This document shows, piece after piece, positions 9,337 through 18,581 of a DNA stretch of 64,000 bases. The notes beneath the pieces were generated by a model. It had not been told where the DNA came from. It made no database searches and saw only the letters and a program-made list of their open reading frames with translations. A program made the position numbers and the translations under genes. Positions within the stretch are counted from its first letter, which is position 1. Each line of letters starts with the position of its first letter. This DNA is from Cyanodermella asteris (taxonomy: Eukaryota; Ascomycota; Lecanoromycetes; Ostropales; Stictidaceae). Location: positions 1,107,150 through 1,171,149 of the forward strand of contig UYJD01000002.1 in the NCBI GenBank assembly GCA_900618795.1, given 5' to 3'.

Positions 9337-11196
9337 TCAGCTGACAAACATCCATGCTCCCACGCCAGTCCAACCCAGAATCAGCACCCAAATTCCAAAT
9401 ATAAAGGCTGCTGCAGGACTCCCCCGGGTCAAGCCCTCGTCTCCGTGCATGTAACTAACAGCACCGTGGGCATCGATGAACGTGCCGACCTCAGCTCCCT
9501 CTTCGCCGATACCAAAGAACAGCCACAAAAACATGGCCAGCAGACTGATGATAGTGATAGTTGAAAAGGCCAAAGCTAGCCTGGCCGCGTCGTAGCCCTC
9601 CACAATTTCCACGACAAAGGCTCTCGATGCCCCATATATCTTGGTGTGGTTTGTGAGTATATCGAGCCAATCACGCTTGCCACGGCCCTGGGCTGGATCG
9701 ATCCAAAGCTCCCAAAAGTCGCTTTCCGCATATGAGTTCCATCGTCCACCTATTAGAGGGCTGTCAGGCTCTCGAAAGTGTTCGCTCTTGTTAGATCGGA
9801 CAAAACGCATGCGCACCGACTTTGCTGTTTTGGCGCCACAGAAATGACGAATCTTACCTTGTATGCCTGCGTACTCTGTCTTTGCCAGCTCCACCAGCTT
9901 CTTATCGTCAGCTTCCCTTGAATCCCACCACGCCTTAGTCTTTGGCTCTGGCGACCCAAATTGTGGGACGGAAATTGTACTGTTGCGATTTCGTGCTGAA
10001 ATTGTTAGATTGAATTCGATCGGCCGTGGCGAGTGTTTGGGGCCTGTACGGTCTCGTCTCCGATCTGCAACATCTTGCGATAGTTTGGGGTAAGGGGTTG
10101 TGACCATGCTGTCTTGTCGAAAGGTCTTTGTTGCTGTATCATCGATGGACAGTGGCTCAAAGCGCGTCTTGCGTTTCGCACCTAATGATGCTGGTACGGT
10201 GACCGACCGCTTTGGGATAGTGCAGGGGTCTATCGGGTTGAGTCTCAAGGCATCTTGGAGGGAGATAGGATCCGTTGGGCTTGAGAAGGACGCTAGATCG
10301 AGGTCTCTAGCTGTATTTGGGGGATTTGCGCCATCACCTTGGCGATCTGTACTCCATGTCGTTGTTGGCGTGGTGTCATCCTCCATCTCCAGGCTGAGTC
10401 TGCTCGAGGCGCGTGGATACTCCGCAATACGGTTTGCACCAACAACCGCGGGTGCCTCGGAACTCTGCAAATCGCGGTCTTTAATGAACTTGGCCAAGTT
10501 TGCAAGCTGTATGCCGGATCCCCCCGCCGCTGGATGGTTCACCAGAGATGGTCGCTTCAACCGAGCCTGCCTTGCTGCTTGAAATATCACAGTTGCACCG
10601 TCTTCGGCCGATACACGAGACTCGACCGGACTCGGTTCGGAGCTAATAGAAGCGCGGAGGATCGCTCGTGGTCCCAGAGCAGAGGTGCCATACATATCCG
10701 GGGCGCTGCTTGCATCTATTGACGGTAGTCTTGGACGCTGTCCTGCCGGCATTGGTGACTGGAGCGGCCTAGTATCTTCGGCCTCTTCAGGAACTTCGAG
10801 GAAGACGCTTTGGACTCTGTCCTGTGCGACTGGTGCATCTTCTCCTGGCGACCCTAGAACCACCTCTTTCTCTGCAGAAAAGGCCGTCTCCGGCGGCGGC
10901 ATGCCACTGCCAGCCAGCTCAGCTGTGGAGCCACGCCGACTGAAGTCGTCGACAGAATCAGGCCATTGATCGTACAGCGTCTTGCTCTGCGGCTCCGGAC
11001 TGTTACTGTGGTCGATCTCTGCAGCAGGCTTCACATAGCTCGTTTTTGGGCTGATTTCGGTCGAATCGGAGTATTTCCTGGAACCCAGATTGTCTTCTGC
11101 CGAGACGAGTGTTGGTATATGGACACTTGTTCGCGAAAGTCGTGCGGACTCTCGTCGCTGAGCTCGCTTTGAGACGTCGATATCTGTGTCAATCAT
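9337..11196 (-). CDS. Conserved fungal protein with two C-terminal membrane helices (likely 2 exons)
   Basis: The first in-frame ATG is at 11196 (MIDTDIDVSK), giving 619 residues if the whole frame is coding. A 108-bp segment, 9857-9750, has donor GTAAGATT, a CTAAC-type branch and acceptor ATAG; it is a multiple of three without a stop, so splicing shortens the protein to 583 residues (Q then GGRWNSYAES). I favour splicing because the segment is basic and unlike its surroundings. About 400 N-terminal residues are disordered and Ser/Pro-rich. Near the C-terminus come a folded motif (WNSYAESDFWELWIDPAQGRG), then helix SRAFVVEIVEGYDAARLALAF and two membrane spans (TIITIISLLAMFLWLFF-like and AAAFIFGIWVLILGW). 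The family is known to me only as a fungal unknown. An upstream exon ending at about 11232 cannot be excluded. Confidence 0.75.
   Translation of the reverse strand: MIDTDIDVSKRAQRRESARLSRTSVHIPTLVSAEDNLGSRKYSDSTEISPKTSYVKPAAEIDHSNSPEPQSKTLYDQWPDSVDDFSRRGSTAELAGSGMPPPETAFSAEKEVVLGSPGEDAPVAQDRVQSVFLEVPEEAEDTRPLQSPMPAGQRPRLPSIDASSAPDMYGTSALGPRAILRASISSEPSPVESRVSAEDGATVIFQAARQARLKRPSLVNHPAAGGSGIQLANLAKFIKDRDLQSSEAPAVVGANRIAEYPRASSRLSLEMEDDTTPTTTWSTDRQGDGANPPNTARDLDLASFSSPTDPISLQDALRLNPIDPCTIPKRSVTVPASLGAKRKTRFEPLSIDDTATKTFRQDSMVTTPYPKLSQDVADRRRDRTGPKHSPRPIEFNLTISARNRNSTISVPQFGSPEPKTKAWWDSREADDKKLVELAKTEYAGIQGKIRHFCGAKTAKSVRMRFVRSNKSEHFREPDSPLIGGRWNSYAESDFWELWIDPAQGRGKRDWLDILTNHTKIYGASRAFVVEIVEGYDAARLALAFSTITIISLLAMFLWLFFGIGEEGAEVGTFIDAHGAVSYMHGDEGLTRGSPAAAFIFGIWVLILGWTGVGAWMFVS
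9750..9857 (-). other. Stop-free 108-nt intron (in frame)
   Basis: Candidate intron inside the gene at 9337-11196. Donor GTAAGATT, branch-like TCTAACAAG and acceptor CTAATAG are all good fungal signals. Its length is a multiple of three, it is in phase 1, and it has no stop in the reading frame, so retention would add 36 residues. Confidence 0.7.
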
Positions 11197-11843
11197 CCTG
11201 GGTACGTATGATTCTGCATACAAATCACGCACCAGAAAACGCTCGGAAGTTCTCTACCGATGAATATGACATTTTTGCCTTGTCTTTGTCCTCAGCGGCG
11301 GCCTCGAATGTAATAGACCTCCGGATGCGGTGGTCGTGAAATCCACCGCATCCGGTCTACAAGCGTTGCAAACAAAGAGTCCTCACGCGCAAGAACCGGA
11401 TCCAACTCAATGGGCATGCTTCGAGATACATCATATCTCATAGGGTCCATATCTCGTAAGACGCGGCAGGAGTCATAGTGATCACTTGTCAAGGAGGTAA
11501 CGTTGCCAGGCTTGTATCCCTTGATTTGTGTAACCTCAGATTCGAGCGGTCGCTTGTAGTTCTGTTGCACATTGCTCGAGCAAAATTAATTCAAACCTTC
11601 TTCAATACCGTGAGTATCCGGAGCATACACGACCAGTAACGGCTCCCCATCGTCGTTTCGACTGCCTCGTAAAATTCGGATCGAGCCGGGAGATAAAGCA
11701 CTAAGACCACCCCAAAAAAAAAGAGAAAAAAGAGAAAAAAGCAAAAAAAGCGGGGCACGTGTTAACCCTAGTTCACCTTAGCTCTGGCGCTCTCCACGAC
11801 TGCGACCAGACCAAGCTTAGCAATTGGTGAAAAGAGAAAGAAC
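11197..11843. other. intergenic, A-rich patches, no gene seen
   Basis: The stretch upstream of the minus-strand gene at 9337-11196. It includes several A runs mixed with G at about 11713-11750 and no recognisable protein motif. The open minus-strand frame at 11292-11570 starts with GTG and is probably chance. Confidence 0.55.
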
Positions 11844-11853
11844 AAAAAAAAAA
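11844..11853 (-). terminator. Pol III terminator of the tRNA-Leu gene
   Basis: On the minus strand this is a run of ten T starting about 20 bases after the mature 3' end of the tRNA. Oligo-T runs in this position terminate RNA polymerase III transcripts. Confidence 0.8.
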
Positions 11854-11872
11854 GGTAAGCGAGTAACTAGTT

Positions 11873-11970
11873 GAACAGAGTGGGACTCGAACCCACGCGG
11901 ATTTCTCCACCAGGAAACAGTCGTTAAGGTAACCTTAACCTGGCGCCATAACCAGCTCGGCCATCTGTCC
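11873..11970 (-). tRNA. tRNA-Leu(AAG) with a 17-nt intron
   Basis: The minus strand folds as a class II tRNA: a 7-bp acceptor stem (GGACAGA with TCTGTTC, one G-T pair), a D arm GCC/GGC, an anticodon stem CCAGG/CCTGG, a long variable arm, and a T arm GTGGG-TTCGAGT-CCCAC that contains the B box GGTTCGAGTCC. The loop reads TT-AAG-G followed by T after removing a 17-nt intron (TTACCTTAACGACTGTT) at the canonical position 37/38. The anticodon AAG, usually read as IAG, with the long variable arm, identifies leucine. The intron segment CCTTAA is fully complementary to TTAAGG around the anticodon, the usual precursor pairing recognised by the tRNA splicing endonuclease. The mature length is 81 nt before CCA addition. 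Confidence 0.96.
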
Positions 11971-12422
11971 ATTGACGAGTGTCGATGTTCACTTCGTGCT
12001 CTTAGAAATGCTTATATTTTCTTTGCACGGCTAAGCCAACGTCGTCTCACGCTTGCGAGTTCCTCCGATGACTATCTCACACTTCTTGCATGTCCTCGCC
12101 TTTTTTGCATTGTAGCTGCTGCCCATACCAGCTGGCGCATCTACGAACAAACCAGAGAGCAAGATCTCGTTTGGCAGTCACGAGATAGCAGGGGCACTGA
12201 TCGTTCGGATTTGAGGTGATCAAAGATTCGAAATTTGAGACCGTATGGTCATGAGAAGTATCTAGGTCCGCCAAATTGGCCCTGTGCAAATTCTTTCACC
12301 CCAACGCCATGCTTGCTTTTGGAATCGAGCCATCATAATGCATCAAGTGTCGTGAAGAGCGCAACTTCAAAGCGCAAATATAAAAGTCCATCTCGCAAAG
12401 TGTGTCAAAACACTGCCCCTGC
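11971..12422. other. intergenic, no gene seen
   Basis: Region between the tRNA 5' end and the 3' end of the RRN3 gene. It holds the upstream flank of the tRNA and presumably the RRN3 polyadenylation region. No coding signal was recognised. Confidence 0.55.
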
Positions 12423-14402
12423 CTAATCATCGTCGCTATCAGACACCTCGGCGTCATCATCGTCCTCATCGCTATCGCTTTCTTCACCATCGTCCCCTGG
12501 TAGGCTTTGGAAGACTCTGTAATCGTCATCTAACCAACGCTTGCTTCTTGGCAGCTGGTACGGGTCGAACGGGAAGTACTCGTCTAGCTGCAACAACGAA
12601 TCGTCTTTGCGCCCGGTGAGCGCCGTTTCTCGTTCCAGGACAGACGCGTTGGTTTGCACGAATCGCAGTCTCTTGTTCAGCTCGATCTTGGGATAAATGA
12701 AGAGGACACCAACATAGTGTGCCACCTTCGCAAACTCATCCACGATGAGGGGTGAGCAGACTTTGAGCGGGTTAAGAGGTGAAAGGATGTTTTGGTCAAG
12801 ACTTTCTTTAATGCCGGAGACAAAAGTGTGGCGTGCTGGTTCTTCGTGCAGCATTAACGAGTTGTAACCTGGAAGAGGTGACCCAGGATCGGATGGTGTG
12901 GTTTCGAGATCGCGCCAGCGAAAGCAAAAGATGTAAAGGAGCGCTTGGACAAGGGCGTAGTATGTGCCATACTTCGAAAGCTCAGGCCCACGGCAATTTG
13001 GTTCGTATCGCTGACGAAGGTCCTTTAATTCTTCACTGATGTAGGCGAAAACATCCCTCACAATCTGAGGTGATACCTGGTTTCCACGAGCCACAAAGCT
13101 GGCGAGATAAGCTGCCGCAGACTGGCGAACATGTGTATTTTTGCTTTGATCCATGGCTTTGATCAAGCAGGTCCCCACAAACCTATCGATAAGCTCAGAC
13201 GACTTCTGTGCGTAGCGGAAGAGGAGAAATTGAGTGTGGCGGGAGCGGAAAGAGGGTAGTAGGTACGACTCGAACTGCGACTCAAGCAGTGCAAACACGC
13301 GTTCGTCATTTTCAGGCCCAGAGCCCGATGCCTCTTCGTAATACGCGAAAGTGATATCCATGAGAACGTCCATCCGCTGAATATCTTTGCTGACCATTTT
13401 TGCCTTCTCTTCTGCAGACTGAGGACCATTATCACCCATATCGGAGTCATCGTCGTCATCGCTCAGATCGTCGTCGTCGTCGTCCTCGAGCGAATCCATG
13501 AAATTGTCGAGGTTTCCAGGTTGGTCAGCAACGAGCAAAAGCTCATCAATGTCGTCGATCTCTTCAATATCAGTCTGAATCTGCATGTCAAGCTTTACAA
13601 GCTTCCCAGTGACGGTCGAAAGAATTGCGGCCTCGAGTTCCGGGGCATACTCAACGATTTTGAAAAGGTTGTGGACATAGAGCACGTGCGCCTTTATAGA
13701 ATCCCAGTTTGCCGGGTATGAGCTTTCAATGATGTTGCGAAGAGTCGTAGGACCGTTATGAGGGAACTTCTGGAGCAGTGCCCGGAGGATCATGTGGATG
13801 CGACCCTGTGCTTCTGTGCGTGGTAACGATGCGTCGGGAGACGGCTTGCTGAACTTTTGCACCAGCATTTCCAAAGACTCTCCCATCCATGAGGAGTTCG
13901 CTGAGATGAGGACCAAAAGAAACCTGGCAAAAGTCTCGACGTATTCCGTGTCTTGCGTGATCCAGTCGCTATTGATCAAGGCAGAGACGAGGTCCCCGCA
14001 GGATTTCGAAAGCGCAGAGGCATTTGCCGTCAGGGCGAGAAGTACCTTTCGTCGTGATGGCAGCTCTTCGGTAGGCGCCTGGACTTTCACGCCGTCTTCG
14101 AAAAGGGTTTTGATCTGTAGATATTCTATGTGGTCCCCAAGTTTGTGTTTCTGCAGTGCACGCGACACCTCCTCGCGAATAAGATCCAGTGGCTTGTCAT
14201 AATCTTCCAGCATGCGTACTTCTACCTCTTTATTGAACTGCACCTTGAGCTTCTTGGCAGGGCCTTCAGCAGAGCCATCCGCGTCCATACCAGCCGTCGT
14301 GCTCGAGCGCTTCTTGTGCAGTGTAGATGGGCGTGGCGCAGGCTTGGTTGCCTTAACCACCGTGCCGGCCGGCATCGGTAAGGGAGCAGTGATGGAGACC
14401 AT
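12423..14402 (-). CDS. RRN3: RNA polymerase I initiation factor RRN3 (TIF-IA)
   Basis: A single-exon 659-residue protein. RRN3 binds RNA polymerase I in the nucleolus and makes it competent to start rRNA transcription. Family features seen: a basic N-terminal tail with a nuclear-localisation-like stretch (PAKKLKVQF, about 49-57), a HEAT-like helical core, the conserved surface segment RRKVLLALTANASALSKSC, the regulatory acidic loop (SLEDDDDDDLSDDDDDSDMGDN, around 307-330), the segment SYLLPSFRSRHTQFLLFRYAQ, CSPLIVDEFAKVAHYVGVLFIYP near the end, and a very acidic C-terminal tail. The length agrees with yeast and other fungal orthologues. In other species the acidic loop region is where phosphorylation tunes rRNA synthesis to nutrients; whether that holds here is inference. 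Confidence 0.95.
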   Translation of the reverse strand: MVSITAPLPMPAGTVVKATKPAPRPSTLHKKRSSTTAGMDADGSAEGPAKKLKVQFNKEVEVRMLEDYDKPLDLIREEVSRALQKHKLGDHIEYLQIKTLFEDGVKVQAPTEELPSRRKVLLALTANASALSKSCGDLVSALINSDWITQDTEYVETFARFLLVLISANSSWMGESLEMLVQKFSKPSPDASLPRTEAQGRIHMILRALLQKFPHNGPTTLRNIIESSYPANWDSIKAHVLYVHNLFKIVEYAPELEAAILSTVTGKLVKLDMQIQTDIEEIDDIDELLLVADQPGNLDNFMDSLEDDDDDDLSDDDDDSDMGDNGPQSAEEKAKMVSKDIQRMDVLMDITFAYYEEASGSGPENDERVFALLESQFESYLLPSFRSRHTQFLLFRYAQKSSELIDRFVGTCLIKAMDQSKNTHVRQSAAAYLASFVARGNQVSPQIVRDVFAYISEELKDLRQRYEPNCRGPELSKYGTYYALVQALLYIFCFRWRDLETTPSDPGSPLPGYNSLMLHEEPARHTFVSGIKESLDQNILSPLNPLKVCSPLIVDEFAKVAHYVGVLFIYPKIELNKRLRFVQTNASVLERETALTGRKDDSLLQLDEYFPFDPYQLPRSKRWLDDDYRVFQSLPGDDGEESDSDEDDDDAEVSDSDDD

Positions 14403-15152
14403 CGCAGTATGAATGATAGAACATCAAACAAGGAGCGAAAACGGACGGGCTGCGATGGTCCTGATTAGTGGAAGTGCTGAAGATGGATCTGTCGCACGGA
14501 AATGCCAAAATTCTGGGCTGAGTGTGGGCTGCTCGAGGAAGCTTTACCCGTCCAGACTTTCGAGCTCACGTGATCATACGCAAACCGCGTTGCGTCTCGC
14601 TTGGAATTTACCTCTGGACCAACCAGATTCTGGCGATTCTTGTGTCCCGAGGTTTCGTTTGGGCATACCCAGTCTATGCGAATCGGGAAAGCAGATCTAC
14701 AGTCTCTGGCGAGTATTCACAGATACTTGCTCGGCTGGGCGATAGGCAAGTGGCCGATAAAGGCTCAGAAATTTGCCGTCACGTCGAAGGTATCACGCAT
14801 TCAAAACTTGAAAGCCACGTTTTATCATAGAAACAAGTTATCAGCCCAGATGGATGTCCAATTAGTTTGATCTGTATGCTTTTCGAGCTATCATGTCAGC
14901 TCGCGAGCCCCTTTTTCCAGCACTTGGTAAAGTGGCTTCCTCTTTTTGTGATGATATTTATCTGTGACCAGGACGCGATCCCACTCCCAAGTGATCCAAC
15001 CACAGAATGCCGAGCAGCATCTCACACAGGTGGTGCGCCGAAAAGATAATTTTCAGACTATGGGTATATGCACAGTCCCACATGATCCACCCTCACCACT
15101 GTATGAACGCCTGTCTAAAATGAATGCTCAAGAATTCTCCCAGGCTCCAAGA
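14403..15152. other. intergenic, no gene seen
   Basis: Holds the RRN3 promoter and the 3' flank of the PRPP synthetase gene. Three overlapping plus-strand frames are present but lack motifs and run antisense to nothing coding. Confidence 0.55.
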
Positions 15153-16394
15153 TCAATCATACTGGAACAGCACGCTGATGCTCTCTCCATGATGTACACG
15201 TCGAATAGCCTCAGCGAAGATCTGACCAATCTCGAGCACTTCGAGCTTTGGGCAAAGTCTACGGTGCTCGTCTTGCGGCACCGTATTGGTAACAACCAGC
15301 TTGTCAAGGTCTGATTTCTTCACCCGCTCAATTCCATTGCCGCTGAGCTGTCCGTGAGTGACGAGGGCGTAGACTTTCTCGGCTCCCTCCTTTTTCAAAA
15401 GATGCGCCGCACGAGTTAACGTCTTGCCGGTGTCGACCAAGTCGTCGATAAGGATGCAGGTACGTCCGCTCACGTCTCCAACGAGCATCATCGTTGCGTT
15501 TTGAGGCTGGGCGATCTTCGTAGGCCGTCGCTCCTGGTTGACGTTAGTCTTGCTTCCCCGGAAAAACGACGTTCATATACTCACAGAATGAATCATGGCG
15601 AATGGCATTCCAAAGCCGTCTGCAATAGCAGTTGCACGCTTTGCTCCTCCTGCATCCGGACTGACGATGATAGCGTTGTGGAAGTCTGGGATTTGATATT
15701 GGATGTATTTTTTCAGCAACGGACGTCCATACAGGTTATCGACTGGAATGTCGAAGAAACCCTGGTACTGAGGATCATGGAGGTCCATTGTTATCACATG
15801 GTCAGCGCCAGCGCAAGTGATCAAATCTGCGATGAGTGTACCGGCCTGCGCAACCCAGGTCCGATAGCCAGGCTGTACCGAGCCCCCAGCAGCTGAAGCA
15901 TTCGAGTCGAGAGTATCGCTACGGTTGGGGCGTTTGAGTCCATTCGGCATGGGCTCGAACTGAACCTTCTTAAGCTGCTCATGGGAAACGCCATTGGATA
16001 GATGCTTGCTGGGAGATCTATCCGGGTGTGGGGTCGGTGGCACGCTGTCAACGGCGTTCTTTGGCCGAGGTGCACCACTTCTGTTGTATGGAATCTCATT
16101 CTGTCTCGAGTATGGGAATAATGGAAGTACTGCTGTCACCCGGTTTGCGGAAGCACCCTTGCAGGCCTGGATGGCGATGACGAGTTCCATCACATGGTCA
16201 TTGATGTGGCCTCCTCCAGACTGCACGATGTAGACATCCTTTCCTCGGACCGACTCCTGAATCTCGACTCTTGTTTCGCCGTTGCTGAATTTGCCCAGCG
16301 TGACACCGCATGGCTGCACGCCAAGATGGCTGCATATGACGCCGACTAGATGCGGGTGGGAGCTAAGTCCAATGACTGTGATGTTGCGAACCAT
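15153..16394 (-). CDS. Ribose-phosphate pyrophosphokinase subunit with loop insertion (2 exons)
   Basis: Exons 16394-15585 and 15533-15153 flank a 50-bp intron (GTGAGT, branch ACTAACG, acceptor CAG) and give 396 residues; the join reads MIHS-ERRPTK. The enzyme makes PRPP from ribose 5-phosphate and ATP for purine, pyrimidine, His, Trp and NAD synthesis. Visible motifs are KFSNGETRVEIQESVRG (about 35-51), LFPYSRQNE (92-100), the metal site MDLHDPQYQGFFD (203-215), the flexible loop after IHSERRP, and the PRPP-binding loop LIDDLVDTGKT. A Pro/Ser/Asn-rich insertion of about 70 residues (about 106-176) sits after the RQ of the ATP-binding region, where the usual KDKSRAPISAK stretch is altered. 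Yeast also has PRPP synthetases with long inserts, though placed differently. In fungi such subunits act in heteromeric complexes, so this one may be partly regulatory (inference). Confidence 0.92.
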
Positions 16395-17050
16395 GGTGCC
16401 GATAGTAGATTAGCGGTCTCCGTGTTCGATGTCCGCGTCGCGGTGATGGGAGAATTTCACACGCGCCGTGCGATGACCGTAGAAGGACGTGAGGGTGTTT
16501 CAAATGCGGTATTCGCCTTTGGCCTCGAAAAAGACCGCGCTGAGTCAAAGCATGGTGAAGATAGGGGGCATTGGTGAAGGGCCGGGTGTGATACCCCGGG
16601 AAAAGCAGATATCGTTGCTAGCTCGTGCTTGTGAAGAGGGGGATGCGAGCGATTAAAGCTGGCGGCGAGCCATGGGTCGACAGGGCAGCAGGCGGCTTCA
16701 AAGGAAAAACCGATTCTCCTGCTGCGCATCTGCCGAGGAGCGGCGGGCACAAAACTTTGCCGCTCCCGCTGCTGACTTCATTGTGCAGCCGTGCGCCTTG
16801 ACTCGCCCATCACGTGGCAGAAAAGTCAATTGCCTGGCCGCCAAGCTTGTTCACCTACATATATTCCAACTTACTCGAGTCAGTGATCGCCGTTTGCCGC
16901 ATGTTGCATGCTACTCGGCGCAATGGCTACGTTGCTGCAGGCAGCAGGATATAACAACGTCAGCAATACGGTGATGAGTGCAGCAATAGCTGTCATATCC
17001 AGACACCACCAAGAACTAAAAAACGGGACAGCGACTCTTAGTGCAAACGG
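16395..17050. other. intergenic, no gene seen
   Basis: Promoter side of the PRPP synthetase gene up to the inverted-repeat element. Several frames overlap here without any recognised domain. Confidence 0.55.
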
Positions 17051-17396
17051 TGGTCACCAGTATCACCATCTTCATAGACATGCTACTCTACCACGACACG
17101 CTTACGCGAACTCTCGTTTTAAATAGAATTAGATAATTAGTACGCGAAAATATTCTATTTTTGAAAAGAGCGATATACCGTAATTTAGGCGTATTATAAC
17201 TAATTAGTTTCTAGACTATCGTATCTCGACGGTCTCGTTAAATCGGGTATTTAGATATGTTTAATACTCGCGGGCGCGATTTTTGAATATAGAGTGTCTT
17301 TACGTACTAATTATCTGATTCTATCCTAAACGCGAGCTCGCGTAGGCGTGTCGTGGTAGAGTAGCATAATTATTAAGATGGTGGTGTTGGTGGCCA
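17051..17396. mobile_element. Short inverted-repeat DNA element (MITE-like), RIP-mutated
   Basis: Two arms of about 107 bases, 17051-17158 and 17288-17396, are inverted copies. The best-kept part (TGCTACTCTACCACGACACG, left copy at 17081) is identical in both arms. By hand alignment I count about 20 mismatches, of which about 16 are transitions. The block from 17101 to 17340 is TA-rich, with no CpA dinucleotide found by eye and about five TpG, while CpG survives. That pattern is expected from repeat-induced point mutation (RIP), which changes CpA to TpA in duplicated DNA of filamentous ascomycetes. No coding frame remains. The outer limits and any target duplication are uncertain because similarity fades outward and an assembly gap starts 66 bases later. 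Confidence 0.8.
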
Positions 17397-17462
17397 AGTG
17401 TAACGCGGGCACGGGTTGGTTGACTGTGTAGGCGACCAGTGAAGGTCGGCGTCAAGTCTGAA

Positions 17463-17644
17463 NNNNNNNNNNNNNNNNNNNNNNNNNNNNNNNNNNNNNN
17501 NNNNNNNNNNNNNNNNNNNNNNNNNNNNNNNNNNNNNNNNNNNNNNNNNNNNNNNNNNNNNNNNNNNNNNNNNNNNNNNNNNNNNNNNNNNNNNNNNNNN
17601 NNNNNNNNNNNNNNNNNNNNNNNNNNNNNNNNNNNNNNNNNNNN
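17463..17644. other. Assembly gap (182 N)
   Basis: A run of 182 unknown bases, just beyond the inverted-repeat element. Gaps often fall at repeats, so further repeat sequence may be hidden here. Nothing can be annotated inside it. Confidence 1.
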
Positions 17645-18041
17645 GGATGGGGACTTTCCGGCGGCCATGTTGGTGACGTCAGTGCTGAGTATGCTTTCCT
17701 TATGATTCACCATCAGGCTGCGAGGCGTGACATTGAGCCCTCATTCGGCAACTTTCTGGTGTTTGAATAGCTTACTACTGCTCACACGTGAATGTGGGGA
17801 GAATTAAAGTACTCCTTGAAGCGACTTCAAGTCGGCAGCACAGCGGAGCGAAAAGTTGACTCAACGCTATCCGAACGATCCCCCGAGCCATCAGCCTCTT
17901 CATTCATCTCTTCGCCACTCTCACCTGGCTTAGCATCGACTCTGCAGAGGTATGCCCTTGTGCAGACAAACCACAAGGTTGCGATTTGACCCCTCTGAGC
18001 TGTCCGAGGAGTGAACCCATTCACGTATCACATCAGCCAGA
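17645..18041. other. intergenic, promoter of the cupin gene
   Basis: The 397 bases between the gap and the cupin ATG show no coding signal. The stretch from about 17880 on is pyrimidine-rich and looks like a leader. Confidence 0.55.
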
Positions 18042-18581
18042 ATGCAGTTGAATCCTCTGCAATCGCTCAAAGTGTCCGCTCACCAGATTGCCGCCCACGG
18101 GCTAATTCCAAACACATCGATCCAGCGACGACCATTGCTCATCTATCATTCGGCATTTCCAAATTCCGAGTGTGCAACATCGATCGAGTCCCATCTCGAA
18201 TCGATCGGCGTCGTGACACCGCAATGGAGATATACAATGTATAGCACGAGCCACTTTCATAGCACATCGCACGAAGTTCTTGCAATCGCTGCTGGCCGAG
18301 CAAAGCTCTGCTTTGGCGGAGAGGAGAACGCTGAGCGAGTGGAGCCAATGGTGAGCAAGGGTGACATCGTTATTGTGCCTGCGGGAGTCGCTCATCGGCT
18401 GCTCGAGGACGTCGATGGCGGCTTTCAGATGGTGGGTAGCTATCCCAAGGGATCTTCATGGGAAATGTGCTATGGAAAGAAAGGAGAGGAGGAAACGATA
18501 AAGAAGATCGCGTCGCTGGGGTGGTTCAAGAGAGATCCGGTCTATGGAGACGATGGTCCAGCTCTAAAACTTGGAATTTGA
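18042..18581 (+). CDS. Cupin-domain protein
   Basis: A 179-residue single-exon protein with one conserved beta-barrel cupin. Motif 1 is seen as HFHSTSHEVLAIAAG (metal-ligand candidates His71, His73, Glu78; His77 replaces the usual spacing) and motif 2 as GDIVIVPAGVAHRL (107-120, ligand His118). The overall shape, including the C-terminal WFKRDPVYGDDGP segment, resembles the YjlB-like cupins of bacteria and fungi, whose substrate is unknown. No signal peptide or membrane helix is present, so it should be cytosolic. The ATG chosen is the first in frame and gives the normal length. The enzyme activity is not predictable from sequence. Confidence 0.88.
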   Translation: MQLNPLQSLKVSAHQIAAHGLIPNTSIQRRPLLIYHSAFPNSECATSIESHLESIGVVTPQWRYTMYSTSHFHSTSHEVLAIAAGRAKLCFGGEENAERVEPMVSKGDIVIVPAGVAHRLLEDVDGGFQMVGSYPKGSSWEMCYGKKGEEETIKKIASLGWFKRDPVYGDDGPALKLGI

